A DNA stretch of 64,000 nucleotides from assembly GCF_014844075.1 (NCBI RefSeq), contig NZ_CP062165.1, positions 5,332,001-5,396,000 of the forward strand, in the 5' to 3' direction. The translations under genes were made by a program, and so were the position numbers. Shown here one piece after another: positions 50,442-59,070 of the stretch. Position 1 is the first letter of the stretch, and every line of letters begins with the position of its first letter. Below the pieces are notes generated by a model that saw only the letters and a list, made by a program, of their open reading frames with translations, had not been told where the DNA came from and did not search any database. Source of the DNA: Paenibacillus sp. JNUCC-31 (GTDB taxonomy: Bacteria; Bacillota; Bacilli; Paenibacillales; Paenibacillaceae).

Positions 50442-51209
50442 GTGGATGAACTGGCGGTACTACGTACAGTTACTCATTTGTTAAAAGAAGAATGTTCGGA
50501 TTCCCTGGTGGGAATTTATTTGCACGGGTCCATGGCTATGGGGTGCTTCCATCCCAATCAAAGCGATATCGATATTCTGGTGGTATGTCGGGAGCAGCTG
50601 TCTGCTGATACCTATCGAAGGATTGCGAAGAGATTGATGCAGATAGAAGATGAAATGCACATGGTCACAGGGTTTGAACTTAGTATTATCTTGGAGTCTA
50701 CGGTTACTAGTCTGACGTTTCCAACTCCATTTGAATTTCATTACTCTGCGTATCACCGGGAAAAGTATAGAACAGATGATCAATATCTTTGCGGTGGATA
50801 CGAAGATCCAGATCTGGTAGCACACCTGGCCGTTATTGTTGACCGTGGAGTAGTGCTTGCTGGCAAACCTATTAAGGAGTTATTCCAGCCTGTAAAACGT
50901 GAATATATGCTGGCCTCTATTACATCTGATGTTGGTTCAGCTCTGGAAGAAATAACGGAGAATCCTGTTTACTATGTTTTGAACCTATCACGGGTTCTAT
51001 TGTATGTGCAAGAGTCGGTCATATACTCCAAGCGAGAAGCAGGCGAGTGGGCATTCATTCATATTTTACCCAAGTACAAAGAAGTCATCTCACAATGTCT
51101 CGCAAAGTATAACGGAGAGCTGGAAAGCGTGAATCTGAGTGATGATATGCTTCTGGATTATGCGAAGTACATGTTGAACGAAATTAAAGGTTTGGCGGAA
51201 TCTGGTTGA
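50442..51209 (+). CDS. Aminoglycoside nucleotidyltransferase-like protein (AadA/ANT9 type)
   Basis: This 255-residue protein has the nucleotidyltransferase motif GIYLHGSMAMGCFHPNQSDID with metal Asp residues in SDIDILVV, and a C-terminal helical domain like AadA_C (DUF4111) with YYVLNLSRVLLYVQES and GEWAF. Related enzymes adenylate streptomycin or spectinomycin. Activity on a drug cannot be inferred from this alone. The GTG at 50442 is 9 bases after AAGGAG. Confidence 0.85.
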   Translation: MDELAVLRTVTHLLKEECSDSLVGIYLHGSMAMGCFHPNQSDIDILVVCREQLSADTYRRIAKRLMQIEDEMHMVTGFELSIILESTVTSLTFPTPFEFHYSAYHREKYRTDDQYLCGGYEDPDLVAHLAVIVDRGVVLAGKPIKELFQPVKREYMLASITSDVGSALEEITENPVYYVLNLSRVLLYVQESVIYSKREAGEWAFIHILPKYKEVISQCLAKYNGELESVNLSDDMLLDYAKYMLNEIKGLAESG

Positions 51210-51237
51210 TCCCGTTAACAAGTAACCGAACGGAGTG

Positions 51238-52041
51238 ATGGTCATCGAACAAACCATTCGTTTAGCCCAAGAGATTGGGGAGAGAGTCATTCGAAGCGCA
51301 GGAAAGGTTGCCAAAGATCATTTTGATCAGATCATCTGTGCAGAGGAGAAGGGTATCTTTGGCGATGTTGTCACTGAAGTAGATCATGAAGCAGAGCGGA
51401 TGATATGTGATGAAATTAGCATTCATTTTCCCGATCATGAGATCCATAGTGAAGAGCGGGGGCATAACGGACAGAAGAGTGACTGGCTGTGGATGATTGA
51501 TCCGTTGGACGGAACAAACAACTTTGCCATCGGTCTGCCGATATTTTCCGTTTCCATTACTTTAATGTATCGTTCAGAACCCGTTCTCGGGGTTATTTAC
51601 GAACCTCTGGTGGATCGTTTGTTTGTGGCATCACGTGGGAATGGAGCATCTTGTAATCTGAATCCCATGAAAGTTCAAAAGAAAGAGTATATTCATAAAG
51701 GGACTATTGGCTGGATTCAGGGGCATCAGGTGCAAAATGAGGAGAAGGCTGTTCGACTACGTCAACATCTGGATGTTCGTTTCAAACGAATGATGCGATT
51801 ATGGGCTCCAACCTTACAATGGTGCATGTTAGCTAAGGGGGATATTGACGGCATTGTGCTCTACCATTCGGAAGGAGACGATTTGTATTCAGGCATATTA
51901 ATGGCGAAAGAAGCAGGTGCCATTGTTATGGATTTTGAAGGTATTCCCTTTGAAGGCATGAATTCAGAGCCATATCTGATTGCCTGTCATCCGGACCATC
52001 GTGAGTATTTCCTGAGTGTCGTTCGGGAGGGAATGAACTGA
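51238..52041 (+). CDS. Inositol monophosphatase family protein
   Basis: This 267-residue Mg-dependent phosphatase has motif 1 residues in HSEERG, motif 2 WMIDPLDGTNNFAIGLP and a C-terminal GDDLYSGILMAKEAGAIV. The usual WDxAAG of motif 3 is altered to DDLYSG, so specificity may be unusual. A GTG at 51235 and ATG at 51238 both lie very close to CGGAG, so the true start is uncertain. The substrate may be an inositol phosphate, a nucleotide such as PAP or a sugar phosphate. Confidence 0.85.
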   Translation: MVIEQTIRLAQEIGERVIRSAGKVAKDHFDQIICAEEKGIFGDVVTEVDHEAERMICDEISIHFPDHEIHSEERGHNGQKSDWLWMIDPLDGTNNFAIGLPIFSVSITLMYRSEPVLGVIYEPLVDRLFVASRGNGASCNLNPMKVQKKEYIHKGTIGWIQGHQVQNEEKAVRLRQHLDVRFKRMMRLWAPTLQWCMLAKGDIDGIVLYHSEGDDLYSGILMAKEAGAIVMDFEGIPFEGMNSEPYLIACHPDHREYFLSVVREGMN

Positions 52042-52092
52042 TGATTAGCGAGCTTAATAAGCATGAATTTTATAATCCGAAGGAGAATGATC

Positions 52093-52689
52093 GTGAACGA
52101 AACGTTACAGGAGCAGATTCAATTTCTAATTGAGATTGATAAATTGAAAACGATAGAACGAAAAACGAGAATTATCCATGGTGACAGACTCGAAAATGAT
52201 GCGGAGCATTCCTGGCATCTGGCGATGATGGCCTTGATTTTGCAGAGCCATTCCAACAAGGAGGTGGATCTTCTCAAAGTCATTAAAATGCTTCTCGTTC
52301 ATGATCTGGTTGAGATCGATGCCGGAGATACATTTGCCTACGATACGGTAGGGAATACGGATAAATATGACCGTGAGATCAGGGCAGCCCATCGCCTGTT
52401 TGGGATGTTGCCTGAGGATCAGGCTCAAGAACTGTTGAATCTATGGCTAGAATTCGAGGCAAAGGAAACCCCTGAGGCGCAGTTTGCCTCGTCCCTGGAT
52501 CGGTTGCAGCCGTTGATCCACAATCATCAGAATGAGGGAGATACGTGGCAGAAATACAATATTACAAGTGAACAGGTGTTAAACAGAAATCGTGAGATTG
52601 CGAACGGCTCCGAAACATTGTGGACATACGCACAGCAGATTATCCAAAATTCTGTGGACAAGGGAATCTTGACTCAATCCAAGTCTTAG
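52093..52689 (+). CDS. HD domain phosphohydrolase (YfbR/HDDC2-like)
   Basis: This 198-residue enzyme has HD-superfamily metal ligands in NDAEHSWHLAMMAL, VHDLVEIDAGD and the last Asp in SLDRLQPL. This arrangement matches YfbR-type 5'-deoxynucleotidases and YGK1/HDDC2. The GTG at 52093 lies 7 bases after AAGGAG; a longer frame to 52063 is not supported. Confidence 0.87.
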   Translation: MNETLQEQIQFLIEIDKLKTIERKTRIIHGDRLENDAEHSWHLAMMALILQSHSNKEVDLLKVIKMLLVHDLVEIDAGDTFAYDTVGNTDKYDREIRAAHRLFGMLPEDQAQELLNLWLEFEAKETPEAQFASSLDRLQPLIHNHQNEGDTWQKYNITSEQVLNRNREIANGSETLWTYAQQIIQNSVDKGILTQSKS

Positions 52690-52732
52690 AGACATGTTGA
52701 ACTTATCTGATTCAAAACGGGGGAGAATCTTT

Positions 52733-53182
52733 ATGGGATATATCATGGAGTTGAGAAAGCTGGTGGGCTCGCGCCCTCTAATCATGGCTGGTTCATGTGT
52801 ATTGGTCTTCAATGAGCAGGGCCATCTGCTATTGCAAAGACGTACAGATAGTCTGGATTGGGGGACCCTTGGCGGATCGTTGGAACCGGGAGAATCTCTG
52901 GAGGAAGCAGCAGCACGTGAATTATATGAGGAAGCTGGACTGAGGGCGGGTGCGTATAAACTCATTACCGTTTTCTCAGGTCAGGATATGTATTACAAGT
53001 ATCCGCATGGAGATGAAGTGTATAATGTCATGGCTGTCTATGAAGCTACAGAGATTCAGGGTGAACCAACGGTCATGGATGATGAAGGACTGGAACTGCG
53101 TTATTTTGATCTGAGCATGCCAATCCCAGAGATTAATCCGTTCACGGAATATGTGCTGAAAAAAGCGGGATATATTAACTAA
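52733..53182 (+). CDS. NUDIX hydrolase
   Basis: This 149-residue hydrolase has the Nudix box GGSLEPGESLEEAAARELY then EEAGL near residues 45-67 and the preceding strand CVLVFNEQGHLLLQRR. The ATG at 52733 is 6 bases after GGGGGAGA. The substrate is unknown. The HIT gene follows 18 bases later, so two nucleotide-cleaving enzymes are adjacent. Confidence 0.88.
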   Translation: MGYIMELRKLVGSRPLIMAGSCVLVFNEQGHLLLQRRTDSLDWGTLGGSLEPGESLEEAAARELYEEAGLRAGAYKLITVFSGQDMYYKYPHGDEVYNVMAVYEATEIQGEPTVMDDEGLELRYFDLSMPIPEINPFTEYVLKKAGYIN

Positions 53183-53200
53183 GTAAAAAGGAGGTCGTAT

Positions 53201-53533
53201 ATGACACAGGATTTTTATTGTGATGAAGTGCTTAGTGGTAATACCAAAGTGAATATCGTCATGGAAACAGACAAAGTACTGGCCTATCATCATACCCGAC
53301 CATACTACAAACATCATATCGTTGTTATCCCAAAGATCCATATCCAATCGTTCATTTCACAGGAAGAAGATAATAATGATGAACTATTACTTGAGATTAT
53401 GCGCGTCATCAAGAAGGTTGCTGCGGACATGGTTATCCAGACGGGTTCTTCCAAGATCGTAACTAACCTGGGCACGTACCAGGATTCGAAGCATCAACAC
53501 TGGCATGTGGTAAGCGGTGAACGTATTCAATAG
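53201..53533 (+). CDS. HIT family hydrolase
   Basis: This 110-residue protein has the histidine triad HQHWHVV near its C-terminus and RPYYKHHIVVIPKIHIQSF. HIT proteins hydrolyse adenosine or dinucleoside phosphate substrates via a covalent nucleotidyl-His intermediate. The ATG at 53201 follows AAAAAGGAGG. It is short but has all core elements. Confidence 0.87.
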   Translation: MTQDFYCDEVLSGNTKVNIVMETDKVLAYHHTRPYYKHHIVVIPKIHIQSFISQEEDNNDELLLEIMRVIKKVAADMVIQTGSSKIVTNLGTYQDSKHQHWHVVSGERIQ

Positions 53534-53551
53534 AATAAGTCTTACGTAAAG

Positions 53552-53588
53552 TCTTCCAGCCGGATGTCCGGGGGAAGATTTTTTTTTA
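53552..53588 (+). terminator. Intrinsic terminator after HIT gene
   Basis: TCTTCC and CCGG pair with CCGG and GGAAGA (one unpaired base on each side), followed by T9. It ends the NUDIX-HIT transcript. Confidence 0.85.
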
Positions 53589-53834
53589 ATTTTTAAATAT
53601 TAGAATTCAGACTATTAAGAATGTGAAATTGGATCGAAGAAAGTAGCGCAAGGTAAAATATGCCAAAATAGGTTGTTGAATTAATAAGTTATTATTTATA
53701 TGAGAAACGAGGAGAACGGTTCTAAGCTGTAGAAATATCTCTCAACAATAGAATTATCATTTTTCTCTCAGTGTTTTATTGTTGCTCTATTGATATGATT
53801 AACTCATCATTCAACTAAAGAGAGGGTAAATGAC
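53589..53834. other. AT-rich intergenic promoter region
   Basis: This AT-rich stretch holds no gene. An inverted repeat CAACAAT (about 53742) / ATTGTTG (about 53777) and a -10-like TATGAT near 53795 suggest the promoter and possible operator for the next gene. Confidence 0.3.
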
Positions 53835-54611
53835 ATGGATACTTTTTTAGAGCAAATCAACGAATTACAAGAGCTTCAAAAAGATTTGGTCAGTATACAT
53901 CCTTTATTCGCAGAGCATTATCCCGTGGTTGTGGCATATGAAACTTTGTTATATATCTATGATTATTCGTCCAAGACGAAGCAATATGAATGGGTAAAAA
54001 CCGTTCCGGATGACCTGAACATTCCCGATGAATGCCTTGCAGCGTTCCGAGTGCATCACATGGATGGGCGGATGTGCGCAGTGGTGACGGATGCGGTGTT
54101 CAAAAATTTTGAGCAGAAAGTCTACCTCTTTCATGAGTTTGTCCATTGTTACGTAAATGAGCAGTACACCGATATGGGTGACCGTCTTGAGATCAAACGT
54201 AAGATGGAGCAAATCAAACGTGTAACATGGGAACTGGATTATGAGTTTCCTTATGACAATGAGATGGTTGTCCAGCGGATCACTTCGTTGCTGTCAGCCT
54301 TGAAGAGTAAGGATCTCTTGCAAGTGAAAGAGGCGAGAGAGGCCTTGTTTAGCTCATTGAGTGAAGAACAAGGGGAGTACTTCAACTGGCTGGAGTGGAA
54401 CGAAGGTTACGCGCGATATATAGAGAATCGAATTCGGGAGAAATGGGGACTGGACATCAATCATCTTGGGGATTCAACTCCGTTTAATCGTCTTGTTTTC
54501 TATGAATGCGGGTCGGAATACATAAGCCTGCTCGTTAGCGAACAGCTGGAGCTTCATACGGATTTGGAGCAGTTATTTGAGAGGATACAAACAGAGCGAG
54601 TGCAGGCTTGA
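53835..54611 (+). CDS. Uncharacterised protein with HExxH motif
   Basis: This 258-residue soluble protein has YLFHEFVHCYVNEQ (about residues 94-107), a zincin-like HExxH, and a second conserved-looking stretch YFNWLEWNEGYARYIENRI that could supply the third ligand as Glu. The architecture recalls small cytoplasmic metallopeptidases, but no family is recognised. The ATG at 53835 follows AGAGAGGG. It seems monocistronic with its own promoter. Confidence 0.68.
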   Translation: MDTFLEQINELQELQKDLVSIHPLFAEHYPVVVAYETLLYIYDYSSKTKQYEWVKTVPDDLNIPDECLAAFRVHHMDGRMCAVVTDAVFKNFEQKVYLFHEFVHCYVNEQYTDMGDRLEIKRKMEQIKRVTWELDYEFPYDNEMVVQRITSLLSALKSKDLLQVKEAREALFSSLSEEQGEYFNWLEWNEGYARYIENRIREKWGLDINHLGDSTPFNRLVFYECGSEYISLLVSEQLELHTDLEQLFERIQTERVQA

Positions 54612-54674
54612 ACATAGGTTATATTGATTTTCTTTTGTATGTATAGCAGATCTGCGAAAAAGGAGATGATCTCT

Positions 54675-55376
54675 ATGCCACTGCCAATGGTTCATTTAAA
54701 TGTAGCTGTTCTTTTTGAAGAATCCTTACAAGGACATGTAGAACAAGCTCCGTTCTATCTGGGGAATATCGCACCTGACTCTATACACATGCGCGAGGGC
54801 TGGACAAGAGCAGATAAGGAAAACACTCATTTCAACCCTAAGGATAAGAATGAGAGAGAATACGTTGAGCAATTAAAAGAACGTTATTCAACCTACATTC
54901 AACAACAAGCTGATGAGGGATGGAAGTGGTTCGTGCGGGGCTACTTTATGCATGTCCTGACGGACTTTTACTGGTTCCGGAGTGTTCATCCGCAATTTGT
55001 GGAGCAGGTTACCATGACAGATCAAGATTCGGGTATAAACCGGACCAAGGATGAACTTGGGCGTCTGTATTATCAGGAAACGGATCAGATTGATTTTAAC
55101 CTCTACCAACAGGCGAGTTGGAGTGAAGAAGTCTGGCAGATGCTTGAGATTGCGCCTGGCTATGACGTTGCTGATCTGTTAACCGCAGAGGAGATTCTGC
55201 ACTGGCGGGATCGTACGTTTTTCTTTTTTAATGAAAGTGCCAACGAACCCGGTATTGTTCCCCAGTACATTACGGATGTAAAGATAAGTGCTTTCGTGGT
55301 CGACACCGCCCAGCGTTTAAAAGTGCTGCTCCAAGGATGGGATACCGAGTTGCAGCATGCCAACATAAGCATCTAG
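54675..55376 (+). CDS. Zinc-dependent phospholipase C-like protein
   Basis: This 233-residue protein starts MPLPMVHLNVAVLF, has GNIAPDSIHMREGW and HFNPKDKNE, then RGYFMHVLTDFYW, matching the His/Asp-rich zinc-phospholipase C/D-like fold. It has no signal peptide. The ATG at 54675 follows AAAAGGAG; an upstream frame to 54624 lacks a site. It is a paralogue of the gene at 6889 and of the fragment at 40704. Confidence 0.77.
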   Translation: MPLPMVHLNVAVLFEESLQGHVEQAPFYLGNIAPDSIHMREGWTRADKENTHFNPKDKNEREYVEQLKERYSTYIQQQADEGWKWFVRGYFMHVLTDFYWFRSVHPQFVEQVTMTDQDSGINRTKDELGRLYYQETDQIDFNLYQQASWSEEVWQMLEIAPGYDVADLLTAEEILHWRDRTFFFFNESANEPGIVPQYITDVKISAFVVDTAQRLKVLLQGWDTELQHANISI

Positions 55377-55435
55377 AGCAAAATAATTACGTAGAGAGTT
55401 TACGCTCATGTGTTGAGCAGGATCGGGAGGTACAT

Positions 55436-55876
55436 GTGCTGATGAAAAAAGCAGAGATTCTCTCAGGCCTCTTCGCCGTACTCCTTGCAGGGCTTCTCAC
55501 AGGCTGCAACCATTCTGTTAGTACTAATTCTAATCCGAAAGAAGCTCTTCCTTCGCTCATTACATTAACTTGCAACCCCAACGTCACGATTGAAGCGTGT
55601 GAGGATGTGGAATTCGAAGATCCGGTTGAGATTGGAATCGTAATCGAGGCAATAAACAAAGCGGAGCGCATAGCGGGAAGTCTTGATTACGGCGTGGAGT
55701 ACAAGATGGATTTAGCAGATGCAAATGGCTCCTTAACCAAGTATGATTTTTCCATAGGCAAAGATCCCAAGCAGTCAGCCCTTCTGGTTAACCTTGAGGA
55801 TACCCACGTGGGATATACCATACCCATCGAGGATGCAAATCGAGTAAGGAAACTGATCCAGAGTCATACGGATTAA
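55436..55876 (+). CDS. Putative lipoprotein
   Basis: This protein of about 146 residues has a signal peptide (MKKAEILSGLFAVLLAGLLTGC) with a lipobox LLTGC, then a Ser/Asn linker and a domain with two more Cys in LTCNPNVTIEACEDVEF that might form a disulfide. A GTG at 55436 is 5 bases after GGGAGG and an ATG at 55442 is 11 bases away. Function unknown. Confidence 0.72.
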   Translation: MLMKKAEILSGLFAVLLAGLLTGCNHSVSTNSNPKEALPSLITLTCNPNVTIEACEDVEFEDPVEIGIVIEAINKAERIAGSLDYGVEYKMDLADANGSLTKYDFSIGKDPKQSALLVNLEDTHVGYTIPIEDANRVRKLIQSHTD

Positions 55877-55904
55877 CTAGCTATCGAAACGGAGAGACAG
55901 TCAT

Positions 55905-56465
55905 ATGAGTCACCTGATTACCATTCAACCTTTAACATCTTCGGATATGGAGGGTGCCTGCCAGGTATTCGAGACATCCATTACGAATGCATTTACACAG
56001 GAGGGACTGGGTTCCCTGCACGAAGACATACGCGATGAAATTGAACACAAAAAAGCGATGCTTCAACTTGCTTTGCATCCTGACAACAACAAGGAACCGT
56101 GTGTCTTCTTTCTGCTCGCCAAAAGGAAAGATACCGTCGTGGGCACCATTTCGTACGGGCCCTGCGGTGAGGAGATTCGAGAGTGCACAGACAACCAGCT
56201 GAACCACGTAGGGGAATTGGGTAGTCTCTACGTTCTGCCAGAGGTTCAGGGGCAGGGAATTGGCTCTGCTCTCATTCAGGCCCTGACTACTGAGCTTCAG
56301 AGGCGTGAGATTACGCAATTTTGTCTGGATAGTGGATACCGGACAGCGCAGAAGAAATGGCAGCGGAAATTCGGAGAACCGTATGCCGTGGCAAAGAACT
56401 ATTGGGGTGAAGGCACGGATCATATGGTATGGTTATGTGAAGTGAAAGACTTTGCTGTAAAATAA
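55905..56465 (+). CDS. GNAT family N-acetyltransferase
   Basis: This 186-residue acetyltransferase has GELGSLYVLPEVQGQGIGSALIQAL, a clear acetyl-CoA loop, and an N-terminal PLTSSDMEGACQVFETSI. The C-terminus lacks the usual YxxxGF, replaced by KKWQRKFGEPYAV. The ATG at 55905 follows GGAGAGA. The substrate is unknown. Confidence 0.87.
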   Translation: MSHLITIQPLTSSDMEGACQVFETSITNAFTQEGLGSLHEDIRDEIEHKKAMLQLALHPDNNKEPCVFFLLAKRKDTVVGTISYGPCGEEIRECTDNQLNHVGELGSLYVLPEVQGQGIGSALIQALTTELQRREITQFCLDSGYRTAQKKWQRKFGEPYAVAKNYWGEGTDHMVWLCEVKDFAVK

Positions 56466-56473
56466 AATGACTA

Positions 56474-56514
56474 AGAGATGACGACCTGTACTGAACAGGG
56501 GTCATCTCTTTTAC
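56474..56514 (+). terminator. Intrinsic terminator
   Basis: AGAGATGAC pairs with GTCATCTCT, with inner CCTGT/ACAGG, followed by a T-rich run. Confidence 0.87.
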
Positions 56515-56577
56515 TAAGTCATCTTTCTGCATCGATAGAGGACTATTCTTCGTACAGTAAGAAAAAGGAGTGAAGAT

Positions 56578-57075
56578 ATGCAGTACATACAGAGTACACC
56601 CGAGCAACGTTTATCGCCGGATGCCATAACCATATGGAGAATTAGTGCGATAATATCGAACGGAATAGGATTGATTGTGCTTGCAGCACTGCTGGTTCTG
56701 GATTCCGTCTTTGGATGGAGGGCGTGGATTGGCTGGTTGCTGTGGGGAGTGACTGCCATCTCAGTGCTGTATGCGGTGTGGGAGATTTTTATCCGGCCTG
56801 CATTGTTATACAAGCATTGGTATTACGATGCGAATGAGGAGTTCTTGCAATTGAAACACGGGGCCCTGAAAAAGGTACATCAGATCATTCCCATGGCCAA
56901 AGTACAATCCGTCACGACGAACCAAGGTCCCCTTTTGAGAAAATATGGTCTATATTCCGTATCGGTTGGTACGATGGGTTCAGCTCACAACATTCCGGCG
57001 TTGCCAGAAGAAGTAGCGCTTGAGTTGCGGAATCAGATTGCGTCCTATGCAAGGATTAACGAGGTGGATGAATGA
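56578..57075 (+). CDS. bPH2 (PH-domain) membrane protein, YdbS-like
   Basis: This 165-residue protein has two TM segments (about 24-48 and 55-72) and a bacterial PH domain type 2 (YYDANEEFLQLKHGALKKVH, IIPMAKVQSVTTNQGPLLRKYGLYSV). It pairs with the larger YdbT-like protein encoded next. In B. subtilis YdbS/YdbT influence sensitivity to antimicrobial peptides. The ATG at 56578 follows AAAAAGGAG. Confidence 0.88.
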   Translation: MQYIQSTPEQRLSPDAITIWRISAIISNGIGLIVLAALLVLDSVFGWRAWIGWLLWGVTAISVLYAVWEIFIRPALLYKHWYYDANEEFLQLKHGALKKVHQIIPMAKVQSVTTNQGPLLRKYGLYSVSVGTMGSAHNIPALPEEVALELRNQIASYARINEVDE

Positions 57076-58607
57076 ACGAGCTGAAAAGACAGCACCCGTT
57101 AGCCATGCTCTGGAGTTTGTGGAAACTGGTGAAAAATTCGTTTGCATTTATCGTTTTTTTATTTATTCTTCGTCATGGCTCAGTGTCCAAGTGGACTATG
57201 TATGGCAGAATTGTGTTCTATGTGGCCATCGCGTGTAGTGTAATAGTCATTATTTGGAGCTGGTTTACGCTACGTTATACCGCAGACGAGAAGGCTTTTC
57301 AGATATACAGTGGGGTGTTCAATCGCACAAGAAGAACGATACCCTATACCAAAGTTCAAAATGTGAATCGGCATACGTCGCTGTTTCATCGTTTGTTTAG
57401 AGTCACATCCATACGTTTTGAGACGGGCATCAAAGGAGAGGATGCCGCCTTTCATTTGCAAGTCGTTTCACTTTCGGAATCGGATCGGCTTGAAAAGGTT
57501 GTAGCCGGGCATATGTCGGAAGCGAATATCGCCAGTGATGCTGTAGAACCAAACAGAGAACCAGTGACGCGAACTGAACACGTAACACTGGAAGAAGAGA
57601 TTTCCTTGCCTGTAAAAGAGGAGCTTGAACGGCATGTCCATTACCAGTCCACCCGCAAGGATATATTCAAAGCTTCGTTTACCTCACTCAGCTTTCTGGT
57701 ACTTATACCGATTCTGGGCTCACTCTATTCTTCGGTGAAAGATTTCTTTCCTAATGAAAAAGTAACGGAAAGTCTTGTATTAACGTGGTGGGACACCTGG
57801 TGGATTGCCGCTTTAATTATCACAGGACTCATCGTTGTTTCCATTACGCTTGGTATTGTCAGAACCTTTGTGAAGTATGGCGATTTCCAAATATCCTCTG
57901 ATCGCAAGCGGATCTATATTACGAAGGGCATGTTGGAACAGACCGCATTTTCAATTCTAAAGGAACGAGTCCAGGCGGTTAAAATCACGCAGTCACCAAT
58001 GAAAAGACTGCTGGGATTGGCAGAAGTGGAACTGACAACAGCAGGTGGTGTGGGAGAATCGGACCAGGAAGTTAACTCGCTCTATCCTTTTTTGCCTGTA
58101 AAGCAAGCCTACGAGATGATCTCGGAGATTTTGCCATCTTATCAGGTTACGCAGGAGATGCAAAAGCTTCCACGAAAATCATTATGGCTGCGCATGTTGA
58201 TACCAAGCTGGGTGTGGATCATTGCAACTGGGTTATTGTTTTATTTCAAACCGGCGATTCTGGGGCAGAACCAGGCTTGGTGGATGATTTCCGCTATTCT
58301 GTTACTGTGGATTGGCATATGCAGAATAACTGATTTTCTCCACACACGATACGTCCTGAATCAGAACTTTATCCAATTGCGAACGGGTGCATTAACCTCA
58401 ACACTATACATCTCCAAGCGGGAGAAAGTCATTGAGGTACAGATCACCCGGAATCTGCTGCAACGCTGGTTTGGAATTGCTTCAATTCAAACCGTGAATC
58501 GTGCCAAACCTGTTCTGCATCACACGCTAAATGATATTCCGCTTGAAGCCGTAGAGGAATTTCAGTTGTGGTATATGGAGCGCAGCCAGAACGTCCAGAC
58601 ACGTTAA
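57072..58607 (+). CDS. bPH2 membrane protein, YdbT-like
   Basis: This 511-residue protein has several TM pairs (about 24-60, 200-225, 240-265, 376-410) and three PH-like repeats (AFQIYSGVFNRTRRTIPYTKVQNV, then RIYITKGMLEQTAFSILKERVQAV, and FIQLRTGALTSTLYISKREKVIEV, each read as a segment). It starts in the YdbS-like stop (ATGA) behind GAGGTGG. The two probably form a membrane complex. Confidence 0.88.
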   Translation: MNELKRQHPLAMLWSLWKLVKNSFAFIVFLFILRHGSVSKWTMYGRIVFYVAIACSVIVIIWSWFTLRYTADEKAFQIYSGVFNRTRRTIPYTKVQNVNRHTSLFHRLFRVTSIRFETGIKGEDAAFHLQVVSLSESDRLEKVVAGHMSEANIASDAVEPNREPVTRTEHVTLEEEISLPVKEELERHVHYQSTRKDIFKASFTSLSFLVLIPILGSLYSSVKDFFPNEKVTESLVLTWWDTWWIAALIITGLIVVSITLGIVRTFVKYGDFQISSDRKRIYITKGMLEQTAFSILKERVQAVKITQSPMKRLLGLAEVELTTAGGVGESDQEVNSLYPFLPVKQAYEMISEILPSYQVTQEMQKLPRKSLWLRMLIPSWVWIIATGLLFYFKPAILGQNQAWWMISAILLLWIGICRITDFLHTRYVLNQNFIQLRTGALTSTLYISKREKVIEVQITRNLLQRWFGIASIQTVNRAKPVLHHTLNDIPLEAVEEFQLWYMERSQNVQTR

Positions 58608-58612
58608 TGTAA

Positions 58613-58662
58613 AGGCAAGTGCAGGAAGGCTACTAAGTTGACTGTGCACTTGCCTCTATTAT
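58613..58662 (+). terminator. Intrinsic terminator of PH-domain pair
   Basis: An 11-bp stem AGGCAAGTGCA/TGCACTTGCCT with a long loop is followed by a T-poor tail CTATTATT. Confidence 0.65.
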
Positions 58663-58701
58663 TCAAAACGATGCTTAATTGCTTAGCTTAGGAGGTGTTT
58701 G

Positions 58702-59022
58702 ATGAATAAGAGGAAAAAATACGTAATGCTAGCGGTTCCGATCGTAATGGTTATTTTGGTACTAACCCCATTTGTATATGTCCAAGTAAACAAGCTGGTT
58801 TATGCCCATAGAGTAACTGAATATTTAATTGAGGAAAAGAAATATACCCAAGAGGACATTGAATCCGTGGAAGGCATATGGAATGTTAAGCTCCCACCTT
58901 TTTCTGCCTTAGTTAAATTCAAAGATGAACCAGATGTAGAATATATATATTTTGCACATAATGAAGTCCTTCAATTTGCTCACCGTATATCCGAAGAAGC
59001 ACAAAGGAGAGAACCAAATTGA
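58702..59022 (+). CDS. DUF3139 family membrane-anchored protein
   Basis: This 106-residue protein has one TM (residues about 8-28) and an outer domain with EYLIEEKKYTQEDIESVEG and VKFKDEPDVEYIY, the DUF3139 pattern. The function is unknown; such genes are often found near lantibiotic or peptide loci but not here. The ATG at 58702 is 6 bases after AGGAGGTG. Confidence 0.8.
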   Translation: MNKRKKYVMLAVPIVMVILVLTPFVYVQVNKLVYAHRVTEYLIEEKKYTQEDIESVEGIWNVKLPPFSALVKFKDEPDVEYIYFAHNEVLQFAHRISEEAQRREPN

Positions 59023-59070
59023 ATCTGAAACATGTTGAACCAACGAATGACCGTGAGTAGGAGGTGTCCC

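Noticed and set aside
50442..51209. Acquired aminoglycoside resistance gene
   Set aside because: The nucleotidyltransferase fold is clear, but there is no mobile element or cassette context; a chromosomal homologue of unknown substrate is safer.
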